Assembly: GCA_034660015.1 (NCBI GenBank)
Contig: JAYEII010000123.1
Span: 1 to 5,852 of the forward strand
DNA from: QEXZ01 sp034660015
Lineage (GTDB): Archaea > Halobacteriota > Syntropharchaeia > Alkanophagales > Methanospirareceae
Direction: 5' to 3'
Length of the DNA stretch: 5,852 nucleotides
Position 1 is the stretch's first letter; each line of letters begins with the position of its first letter. Shown here piece by piece: positions 1 through 5,269 of this stretch. The notes beneath the pieces were generated by a model. That model ran no database searches, had not been told where the DNA came from, and saw only the letters and a program-made list of their open reading frames with translations. Made by a program: the position numbers and the translations under genes.

Positions 1-561
1 GCTCGTTTCTTGCACGTTCAATATCTGCGAACCCCACCGATTCACATACTGCGCGAGTGCGAACCCGAAGGTAATGGGTTCAGCATGCTGCCCGTGCGTC
101 CTTCCTATTTGCAGCGTATCCTTTTCTCTACGTGCTAAGTCTATCCACGTTCGCTCCAATTCGACCATATCGGGAATAATGACGTTCATCGCGGCATCTT
201 TATACCTGAGCGCATTTGCGGTATTCACGACGTCATAAGAAGTGGCACTGAGATGCACGAACGGCTTCGCTCCATCGCTTACCCCGCTTCTTATTACATT
301 AACGAGCGCACGAATGTCGTGTTTTGTACGTTTCTCCTCTTCATACACTTCTTCTGCTTTTACTTTCGATGCTGCTTCTACTATTTCATCGCATAATTCC
401 GCCTTTAAAATGCCCCGCCGCTCGAAAGCTCTTGCAACTGCCGCTTCTACTTTCGCTTTATACCGCACGAAAGCCTCTTCTGATAAATAATCCCTTAATT
501 CATCCACCGCATACCGATAGTCCGTAGGTGAGAAAGCCGAGAAATCTATTTCTTCTTTCAT
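1..561 (-). CDS. purB: Adenylosuccinate lyase, N-terminal part (runs off left edge)
   Basis: The 187 residues in the window match the start of archaeal adenylosuccinate lyase, which removes fumarate from SAICAR and from adenylosuccinate in purine synthesis. Visible landmarks are an N-terminal FSPTDYRY, a KHDIRALV stretch at residues 80-87, a TSYDVVNTAN motif at 107-116 and the GRTHGQHAEPITFG signature at 153-166, whose histidines belong to the lyase-superfamily active site. Family proteins are about 450 residues, so the C-terminal half, including the superfamily SSxMPxKxN loop, lies outside the window. The ATG at 561 is chosen because a TAA immediately precedes it in frame. The gene lies 49 bp downstream of tbp on the same strand, so cotranscription is likely. 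Argininosuccinate lyase or fumarase is less likely given the N-terminal motif. Confidence 0.9.
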   Translation of the reverse strand, partial: MKEEIDFSAFSPTDYRYAVDELRDYLSEEAFVRYKAKVEAAVARAFERRGILKAELCDEIVEAASKVKAEEVYEEEKRTKHDIRALVNVIRSGVSDGAKPFVHLSATSYDVVNTANALRYKDAAMNVIIPDMVELERTWIDLARREKDTLQIGRTHGQHAEPITFGFALAQYVNRWGSQILNVQETS

Positions 562-610
562 TTATTCCGGGTCAACCGTCACGTCAGGCACTTTCATTTT
601 ATTTATGCGT

Positions 611-1162
611 TCAAAGCAGCCCTATCTGCCTTAATTTATCCAGCAAGACATCCACTGACTTTTCACAATCCTCTATTGTCTTCCCGCCTGTTATGACCAG
701 CCTTCCCGAGCTGAATATCAGTATGGCACTCTTTGGCTCCTTTATCCGGTACACTAATCCGGGAAAAACCTCCGGCTCGTACTCCATGCCTTCAAGCTCT
801 AACCCTACTACAATAGCTCCAAGGTTGAGTTCTCGCCCAACACTAGCAGAAGCAACGATATTCTGCACCCTGAACTCCGGATGCTCTACCACCTCTACGC
901 CTATACCTCTGAGGTCAGCAGAGAGCTTGTCCATCACCTTCCGCACACCTTCCTCTGTCTTAGACCCCGTGCACACTAGCTTTCCGGAACGAAAGATAAG
1001 GAACGCGGATTTTGGGTCTTTCGTTCGGTACACCAGCCCTGGGAACTTTTTTTTTGTGAATACCGCATCTTCTAACCGCGATTCTATATAGTTCAAGTCC
1101 AACTCATCAGCAATTCTCGCATTTGCTACTACATTTTCTACCTTTATATTCAGTTTTGTCAT
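611..1162 (-). CDS. tbp: TATA-box-binding protein (TBP)
   Basis: This is the general transcription initiation factor that binds and bends promoter TATA boxes and recruits TFB and RNA polymerase. The 183 residues form two direct repeats (about 4-89 and 95-183), the usual archaeal length. Each repeat keeps a FPGLVYR...LIF.SG(K/R)LV core. The four intercalating phenylalanines (F40, F57, F133, F150) and the two minor-groove asparagines (N10, N101) are all present. No acidic C-terminal tail follows the second repeat. I prefer the ATG at 1162. A TTG three codons upstream (1171) is also open, but the purine-rich GAGGG at 1173-1177 sits 1 nt from that TTG and 10 nt from the ATG. The coding strand holds an A9 run (1047-1055) encoding TKKK. 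The gene is divergent from uL15 and probably cotranscribed with purB. Confidence 0.96.
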   Translation of the reverse strand: MTKLNIKVENVVANARIADELDLNYIESRLEDAVFTKKKFPGLVYRTKDPKSAFLIFRSGKLVCTGSKTEEGVRKVMDKLSADLRGIGVEVVEHPEFRVQNIVASASVGRELNLGAIVVGLELEGMEYEPEVFPGLVYRIKEPKSAILIFSSGRLVITGGKTIEDCEKSVDVLLDKLRQIGLL

Positions 1163-1208
1163 CTCATCCAAACCCTCTCATTTATAACTTAACTTAAACT
1201 ATTCTATT

Positions 1209-1226
1209 GCTGTGATATAAAAAGTA
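1209..1226 (-). promoter_or_regulatory. Candidate TATA promoter of tbp
   Basis: On the minus strand TTTTTATATC (1223-1214) is a good archaeal TATA-like box. Its centre lies about 57 nt upstream of the tbp ATG. With the usual spacing of about 25 nt to the start of transcription, this gives a leader of roughly 30 nt that contains the GAGGG ribosome-binding site. The product itself binds such boxes, so autoregulation is possible, but nothing here proves it. Confidence 0.5.
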
Positions 1227-1235
1227 AAGTATAAT

Positions 1236-1247
1236 GCATATATATGA
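1236..1247 (+). promoter_or_regulatory. Candidate TATA promoter of uL15-secY
   Basis: ATATATAT at 1238-1245 is a self-complementary TATA-like core about 49 nt upstream of the uL15 ATG. Predicted transcription would start near 1268, leaving a leader of about 23 nt. A weaker TATAAT at 1230-1235 is an alternative. The box lies only about 20 bp from the opposing tbp TATA box, so the two promoters are almost back to back. Confidence 0.45.
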
Positions 1248-1290
1248 TATTCTTTAAGATATTCATGCTTTGTGGAGAGAAGAGGGCAGA

Positions 1291-1746
1291 ATGAAGAAGA
1301 GGGTAAAAAGGATAAGGGGAACAAGAACCTGCGGTGGTGGCTCGGCTAAGAAGAGAAGAGGAAAAGGAAGCAAGGGTGGTTCAGGTAACGCCGGCGCATT
1401 CGGGCATCATTTTGTGCGGTCTTTGAAAATGGGCATAAGGAAGGGGAAAAAAAAATCCCAGTTGCCTCTTCAATCGCGCACCGCGAAACGTTTTGATACG
1501 GTGATGAATGTGGGTGATTTAGATAATATGGCGGAAGAACAGATGAAAGCAGGGAAAGCGAAAGCGGATGACATTGGTACTGGTATTTATCTTGATGCCA
1601 CTCAACTTGGCATAGACAAAATATTGGGCAAGGGAAACGTAACGAGAAAGATGACACTCAAAACAAGCAAAATTTCAACGCTTGCAAGGGAGAAGATAGA
1701 AAGCGCAGGTGGCAAGGTAGAGATAGAAGCTGCGAGTGGAGCGTGA
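1291..1746 (+). CDS. rpl15: Large-subunit ribosomal protein uL15 (L15, archaeal type)
   Basis: This is a 151-residue component of the large ribosomal subunit. The N-terminal third is very basic and glycine-rich (IRGTRTCGGGSAKKRRGKG, then GGSGNAGAFGHH), as expected for the extended rRNA-binding tail. The C-terminal part carries the uL15 signature around KISTLAREKIESAGGKVEI. The start is the ATG at 1291, with AGAGGG at 1281-1286 as ribosome-binding site. A TTG at 1270 would add seven residues (MWREEGR) that overlap that site, so I reject it. An A9 run at 1447-1455 encodes part of GKKKS. The stop codon overlaps secY in GTGA. In most archaea uL15 ends a long ribosomal operon; here it opens its own transcription unit opposite tbp, with no uS5 or uL30 gene upstream. 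Confidence 0.95.
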   Translation: MKKRVKRIRGTRTCGGGSAKKRRGKGSKGGSGNAGAFGHHFVRSLKMGIRKGKKKSQLPLQSRTAKRFDTVMNVGDLDNMAEEQMKAGKAKADDIGTGIYLDATQLGIDKILGKGNVTRKMTLKTSKISTLAREKIESAGGKVEIEAASGA

Positions 1747-3215
1747 ATATTATTCGGATGAACAAGACAAGCTTAAGAGATGCATTCACATCTATTTTAG
1801 GGAAATTCCCTATGGTTGAACGCCCGGGGTGGCACGTTCATTTTAAAACGAAGTTAGCCTGGACTGTGGGCATACTCGTTCTCTTTTTTGCGCTCGGAAA
1901 TATCCCGCTCTTCGGGCTACATCCCGAATCAATGGACCTTTTCGGCAGGTGGCGTGCACTCTTCGCAGGCGAGACATTCTCGCTGACCGCCCTTGGGATT
2001 ATGCCAATCGTTGATGCTTCCATTGTCTTACAGCTTCTTGTCGGCGCGGGGATAATAAAATTGAACCTGAGCGACCCTCGAGACCAGGCGTTTTACCAGA
2101 ACATACAGAAACTGCTTGTTCTAGTCTTTGCGGCGTTCATTAGCTTGACATACGTGGTAGGGTTTTATAAGCCCGACCCCGAAATAGCCTCACTGCTTGG
2201 TGTATCTTTGCAGGTCGTCGCGTTTATGCTCTTCATTCAGGTCTTCATCGGTGGTATGCTTATTTACTTCATGGATGAGGTGGTATCGAAATGGGGTATA
2301 GGGTCGGGTGTTTCGTTGTTCATCCTCGCTGGCGTATCTCACCAGGTAATATCTGGTCTTATAAGCCCCATCCGTGTCGGTGGCTGGGCAGTGGGTGTGA
2401 TTCCCGAGTGGATACAAATAGCGAGGGAAGTAGCACCATACGAGGTCCTGGAGGGCGGAATAGTTTTCCTTTTCCAGCATCACATGATAGCGCTTATATC
2501 AACCATTGCTGTATTTCTCATCGTCGTTTATCTTGAGAGCACGCGAATGGAGATACCGCTGGCGCACACGATGGCACGAGGTGCCCGGGGCCGGTTTCCG
2601 ATTAAGCTGTTGTATGCAAGTGTGCTTCCAATGATTCTTGTGAGAGCGTTACAGGCGAGCATACAGGGTTTTGGACAAGTGCTTTATAAGCGTGGAATTA
2701 CCATTTTCGGGACGTATGATGCAGAAACGGGCAGTGCAATATCGGGATTGATGTATTATCTTGACCCCATTTATAGCCCCTGGGATTGGTTCCCTGCTTT
2801 TGTGCCACCGGACATCGCGGGCTGGCAAGTTGCCCTGAGGCTAAGTATTGACCTCGCTTTTATGGTCATAGGATGTGGAATATTTGCTCTATTCTGGATA
2901 AATACAACAGGGATGGGTGCTAAGGACGTGGCAGCGCAAATACATCGGTCAGGGATGCAAATCCCGGGACGTCGTAGAAGTCCAGCAACGATAGAGCAGC
3001 TGATGGAGGGGTATATACCAAAAATAGCGCTAATGGGCGGTGCTATCCTGGGTGTGTTGTGCGTACTTGCAAATATGTTCGGCACGCTTGGAAATGCATC
3101 CGGAACTGGTTTGCTCCTGGCAGTGAGCATTGCTTACAGGCTTTATGAAGATGTAGCATCAGAGCAGATGATGGAGATGTTCCCGGCGATGAGGAGATTC
3201 TTCGGTGAAGGGTGA
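1743..3215 (+). CDS. secY: Protein translocase channel subunit SecY
   Basis: This is the central pore of the Sec translocon, which moves unfolded proteins across or into the cytoplasmic membrane with SecE and Sec-beta. The 490 residues show about ten membrane segments, near 40-58, 84-105, 124-143, 155-176, 186-207, 247-265, 288-307, 368-387, 426-446 and 451-469. The plug/TM2 region reads TALGIMPIVDASIVLQLLVGAG (82-103 in two parts: TALGIMPIVDA, SIVLQLLVGAG). Two basic cytoplasmic loops, near 266-287 and 391-425 (GAKDVAAQIHRSGMQIPGRR), are where SecY meets the ribosome. The GTG at 1743 overlaps the uL15 stop by 4 bp, which favours translational coupling; an ATG at 1758 giving 485 residues is equally plausible. 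Asp91 in TM2 looks unusual. No adenylate kinase gene follows, unlike the common order. Confidence 0.96.
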   Translation: MNIIRMNKTSLRDAFTSILGKFPMVERPGWHVHFKTKLAWTVGILVLFFALGNIPLFGLHPESMDLFGRWRALFAGETFSLTALGIMPIVDASIVLQLLVGAGIIKLNLSDPRDQAFYQNIQKLLVLVFAAFISLTYVVGFYKPDPEIASLLGVSLQVVAFMLFIQVFIGGMLIYFMDEVVSKWGIGSGVSLFILAGVSHQVISGLISPIRVGGWAVGVIPEWIQIAREVAPYEVLEGGIVFLFQHHMIALISTIAVFLIVVYLESTRMEIPLAHTMARGARGRFPIKLLYASVLPMILVRALQASIQGFGQVLYKRGITIFGTYDAETGSAISGLMYYLDPIYSPWDWFPAFVPPDIAGWQVALRLSIDLAFMVIGCGIFALFWINTTGMGAKDVAAQIHRSGMQIPGRRRSPATIEQLMEGYIPKIALMGGAILGVLCVLANMFGTLGNASGTGLLLAVSIAYRLYEDVASEQMMEMFPAMRRFFGEG

Positions 3216-3217
3216 TT

Positions 3218-3233
3218 TTTAGCGGCTTAGAGG
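3218..3233 (+). repeat. Two 8-bp tandem units next to the secY stop
   Basis: TTTAGCGG (3218-3225) is followed directly by CTTAGAGG (3226-3233). Both units recur in inverse orientation at the other end of the gap, next to the argC stop. Confidence 0.75.
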
Positions 3234-3344
3234 AGAAGAAAAATAATAAACCACGAGATTAACACAAGAAACAGAGGTTAATTGGTGATGAAATAATAGA
3301 TGAAGCACTGAAAACTGATTGTTATTATTGCTATCTCGTGAAAT

Positions 3345-3361
3345 ATGGGGCTCTGCCCCAT
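3345..3361. repeat. GC-rich hairpin 1
   Basis: ATGGGGC and GCCCCAT form a perfect 7-bp stem around a 3-nt TCT loop. It has no following T-run in either direction, so simple intrinsic termination is not obvious. It stands 8 bp from a second hairpin of the same geometry. Confidence 0.75.
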
Positions 3362-3369
3362 GACCCCGC

Positions 3370-3386
3370 AAGCCCTGTAAGGGCTT
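3370..3386. repeat. GC-rich hairpin 2
   Basis: AAGCCCT and AGGGCTT form a perfect 7-bp stem around a 3-nt GTA loop. Together with hairpin 1 it makes a compact pair of equal stems separated by ACCCCGC-like sequence. Such GC-rich pairs in an AT-rich gap are typical of dispersed intergenic repeats. Confidence 0.75.
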
Positions 3387-3427
3387 ATGTGTAATCTTGT
3401 GGTTATAATTTTCGGAATGACTATAAC

Positions 3428-3459
3428 CCGCTAAACCTCTAAGCTGCTAAACCGCTAAA
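3428..3459 (-). repeat. Four 8-bp tandem units next to the argC stop
   Basis: Read on the minus strand from the argC stop, the sequence is TTTAGCGG, TTTAGCAG, CTTAGAGG and TTTAGCGG in perfect 8-bp register (plus-strand blocks 3452-3459, 3444-3451, 3436-3443, 3428-3435). All fit YTTAGMRG. Two of these unit types are also found, inverted, beside the secY stop. Confidence 0.8.
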
Positions 3460-3460
3460 C

Positions 3461-4483
3461 TCACGGAACCAACCCCGGGAACCACAGCCCTTCCCTTTCG
3501 TCCATTCCAAACATCAAATTCATGTTCTGTATCGCCTGCCCGGAGCCGCCTTTGACAAGGTTGTCAATTGCAGAGATTACCACTATCCTATCGCTTTTTT
3601 CTTCTTTTTTGAACCCAATATCGCAGAAGTTAGTGCCTCGCACGAAACTCAAAGAAGGCAGCCCTTTCCGAAGTCTTATAAATCTTTTACCCTCGTAAAA
3701 CCGCTTGTATATCTCTTCGATTTTATCTCTGTAGGGCTCGGTCTCCTCTATGAAGACATGCGCAGTAGTAAGTATGCCCCTTATAGAAGGAATGACGTGC
3801 GGTGTGAAGCTCACTTTTACGCTCAGCTCCATTCTCATCTCTGCGACATGCCGGTGTGCAGTTACTTCATAAGGAATGATATTCTCAGCGAGATTGGGAA
3901 AATGCGATTTGGCAGACGGTTCCGCTCCCGCGCCCGAAATGCCTGATTTCGAGTCAAATACCACCTGTTTTACCCGTCCACCGCCTTCATTTCCTTTCAC
4001 CAGCGGGGCAACGGCGAGTATCGCACCCGTGGGATAGCAGCCGGGATTGGCAATTAAATCGCCATCTGCCACTTCGGGATGCAATTCGGTCAGCCCATAG
4101 ACACTTTTTCTTTTTTCTTTGTCCTTGTCTTTATGCTGCCGCTTGTATATCCGTTCGTATTCGTCCTTTTTCAGCCGGTAGTCGGCACTCAGGTCTATCA
4201 CTCTCGCTTCCCGTGCCCTCAACTGCGGCACGTAATCCATCGCACTGCCATGAGGAACCGCAAGAAATACAATATCGGCTCTATCCGCTATCTCCTTTGT
4301 ATCAACGTCTTCGTATTCCAATTCGATAAAAGGCTCAAGATGGGGATTCACATCGCTTATCTTCTTCCCTTTGTATCTTCTGGACGTTACCACTGAAATC
4401 TCTACCCCGGGATGCATCAGAAGCAGTCTAACCAACTCAAGACCTGTGTATCCCGCTCCGCCTATTATTCCCGCTTTTATCAT
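3461..4483 (-). CDS. argC: N-acetyl-gamma-glutamyl-phosphate reductase (ArgC, or LysY-like)
   Basis: This NADPH-dependent enzyme reduces an acyl phosphate to the semialdehyde in arginine synthesis; archaeal relatives act on LysW-bound intermediates of lysine or ornithine synthesis. The 340 residues are a normal length. The N-terminal Rossmann motif is GGAGYTGLEL (8-17). Catalytic Cys149 lies in NPGCYPTG, and the HRH motif at 210-212 (TAHRHVAEM) supplies the active-site histidine. The SGISGAGAEPS segment (180-190) and the C-terminal NMNLMFGMDE are further family marks. A very charged stretch, KDKDKEKRK (118-126), sits before VYGL. The start ATG overlaps the upstream stop codon as ATGA, so the gene is translationally coupled to the dehydratase gene. 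The substrate (free acetylated or carrier-bound) cannot be decided here. Confidence 0.93.
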   Translation of the reverse strand: MIKAGIIGGAGYTGLELVRLLLMHPGVEISVVTSRRYKGKKISDVNPHLEPFIELEYEDVDTKEIADRADIVFLAVPHGSAMDYVPQLRAREARVIDLSADYRLKKDEYERIYKRQHKDKDKEKRKSVYGLTELHPEVADGDLIANPGCYPTGAILAVAPLVKGNEGGGRVKQVVFDSKSGISGAGAEPSAKSHFPNLAENIIPYEVTAHRHVAEMRMELSVKVSFTPHVIPSIRGILTTAHVFIEETEPYRDKIEEIYKRFYEGKRFIRLRKGLPSLSFVRGTNFCDIGFKKEEKSDRIVVISAIDNLVKGGSGQAIQNMNLMFGMDEREGLWFPGLVP

Positions 4484-4965
4484 TTCTGTTTCTTAATATA
4501 ATTAATCAACCCTCCACTATTTAGTAGTTTCTGCATAAATTCCGGCAGTGGTTTGAATTTGTACTCCTCCTTCTTTGTGCTTGTCAAATTCTTTATCACG
4601 CCTGCATCAAAACGTATTTCTATCTCATCTCCCTCCTCTATCTTATCAAAGACGTCGGCTTCGATCAAGCGCAACCCGAGATTTATGGAATTCCTGAAGA
4701 AGATTCGTGCAAAGCTCCTTGCAATCACACAGCTTATGCCGACACCGAGCAGTGCCCGCGGTGCATGTTCACGTGAACTGCCGCAGCCAAAATTCGCGCC
4801 TGCCACGATGATGTCCCCCTCCTTCGCCTCTTTTGCAAATTCCGGCCGCACCTTAGCGAACGCATGAGCCGCGAGTTTCTTTGCATCCCCCGTCGTCAGA
4901 TATTCTGCCGGTATTATTTGGTCCGTATCTACGTTATGCCCAAATTTCCAGATTCTCGTTCGCAT
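4480..4965 (-). CDS. leuD: Isopropylmalate/homoaconitate dehydratase small subunit (LeuD/HacB type)
   Basis: This is the swivel-domain small subunit of an aconitase-family hydro-lyase; the iron-sulfur large subunit is encoded elsewhere. The 161 residues match archaeal small subunits. NVDTDQIIPAEYL occupies 11-23 and GANFGCGSSREHAPRAL occupies 56-72, followed by IARSFARIFFRNSINLGL. The family handles isopropylmalate (leucine), citramalate-derived substrates (isoleucine), or homocitrate and longer homologues (coenzyme B, or lysine by the aminoadipate route). The specificity loop after the DTD motif reads YLTT (22-25), nearer to the YLRT that I recall for methanogen homoaconitase than to loops of strict isopropylmalate enzymes. 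The assignment between leuD and hacB therefore stays open. The start at 4965 places the DTD motif at the usual position. The gene leads a two-gene unit with argC. Confidence 0.9.
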   Translation of the reverse strand: MRTRIWKFGHNVDTDQIIPAEYLTTGDAKKLAAHAFAKVRPEFAKEAKEGDIIVAGANFGCGSSREHAPRALLGVGISCVIARSFARIFFRNSINLGLRLIEADVFDKIEEGDEIEIRFDAGVIKNLTSTKKEEYKFKPLPEFMQKLLNSGGLINYIKKQK

Positions 4966-4996
4966 TTTGTATTTGTATATAAAGCGTAACTTCCTT

Positions 4997-5004
4997 CTAT
5001 TTAA
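4997..5004 (-). promoter_or_regulatory. Possible TATA box of the leuD-argC unit
   Basis: TTAAATAG on the minus strand is about 36 nt upstream of the leuD ATG and would give a very short leader of about 10 nt. It abuts the inner arm of the long inverted repeat. A better-looking TTTATATAC (4983-4975) is too close to the ATG to place transcription start before it. This is a weak call. Confidence 0.25.
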
Positions 5005-5097
5005 GACACTGATTTACACTGATTTACACGGACTTATTTAAGTTTAACGTTGTTGATTTTTATCACCTGTCTGTGTTAATCTGCGTTAATCTGCGTC
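5005..5097. repeat. Long imperfect inverted repeat made of 10-bp units
   Basis: Arm 1 (5005-5033) and the reverse complement of arm 2 (5069-5097) agree at 22 of 29 positions without gaps, around a 35-nt spacer. Arm 1 contains CACTGATTTA twice in tandem (5007-5016, 5017-5026), followed by CACGGACTTA (5027-5036). Arm 2 contains TGTGTTAATC and TGCGTTAATC in tandem (5072-5081, 5082-5091), then TGCGTCTATA. The mismatches recur at fixed places in each unit (T opposite T, A opposite C). It lies between the leuD start and tRNA-Asp. Confidence 0.8.
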
Positions 5098-5124
5098 TAT
5101 AATCTATTTTTTATTTATAACCTA

Positions 5125-5133
5125 TTTATATAA
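5125..5133 (+). promoter_or_regulatory. Candidate TATA box of tRNA-Asp
   Basis: TTTATATAA lies about 60 nt before the tRNA. With usual archaeal spacing, transcription would start near 5154, giving a 5' leader of roughly 35 nt for RNase P to remove. The surrounding AT-rich stretch offers other possible boxes. Confidence 0.35.
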
Positions 5134-5189
5134 CCTAAATTGTATTAATCATAGTGCGGACTAGAACCTGACACCAAACACCTAAAAAT

Positions 5190-5262
5190 GCCCGGGTGGT
5201 GTAGCGGCCTATCATTGAGCCCTGTCGAGGCTCGGACTCGGGTTCAAATCCCGACCTGGGCG
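5190..5262 (+). tRNA. tRNA-Asp (anticodon GUC)
   Basis: The sequence folds as a full cloverleaf without an intron. The 7-bp acceptor stem pairs GCCCGGG (5190-5196) with CCTGGGC (5255-5261), with one G-T pair, and the discriminator base is G. The anticodon stem GAGCC/GGCTC (5217-5221, 5229-5233) is perfect, with loop CTGTCGA and anticodon GTC at 5224-5226. The T-stem TCGGG/CCCGA (5238-5242, 5250-5254) closes a TTCAAAT loop. The D-stem is short, with one T-T mismatch. CCA is not encoded. The 3' end is 7 bp from the end of the convergent DUF4143-type gene. Confidence 0.97.
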
Positions 5263-5269
5263 TGAACTC

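Larger units (their letters stand above)
3216..3460. other. Convergent intergenic gap, repeat-rich, probable bidirectional termination region
   Basis: This 245-bp gap lies between the 3' ends of secY and argC and has no convincing reading frame. Besides the 8-bp tandem units and two GC-rich hairpins listed separately, it contains CACGAGAT (3252-3259) facing ATCTCGTG (3333-3340), and GGTTATA (3401-3407) facing TATAACC (3422-3428). A T5 run directly follows the secY stop (3216-3220) and could serve as an archaeal U-tract terminator. Whether this is termination structure, a degenerate small element or both cannot be told from one copy. Confidence 0.6.

Noticed and set aside
1..42. A second minus-strand frame near the left edge reads FADIERARNE, which resembles a lyase helix and suggests a frameshift in purB.
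   Set aside because: The main purB frame stays open to the edge and continues with a family-like YVNRWGSQIL helix. The second frame is only about ten residues long. Sequence to the left of the window would decide.
528..1091. 187-codon open frame on the plus strand across tbp.
   Set aside because: It is antisense to the clearly real tbp, is serine/proline-rich shadow sequence, and has no recognisable domain.
1165..1181. Upstream ATGs at 1181 and 1167 as tbp starts.
   Set aside because: Both lie in other frames and meet TGA within a few codons.
1270..1290. TTG start for uL15 adding seven residues.
   Set aside because: The added residues cover the ribosome-binding site, and family members start near the basic MKKR segment at the ATG of 1291.
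3428..3459. CRISPR-like array in the secY-argC gap.
   Set aside because: The units are 8 bp in direct contact, with no spacers and no cas genes. The same reasoning excludes the 10-bp units at 5005-5097.
4079..4867. Plus-strand open frames across argC and leuD (about 4079-4396 and 4553-4867).
   Set aside because: They are antisense to well-supported genes and lack any recognisable motif or ribosome-binding site.
4975..4983. TTTATATAC as the leuD promoter.
   Set aside because: It lies only about 10 bp upstream of the ATG, so transcription would start inside the gene, and no later start codon preserves the conserved N-terminus.
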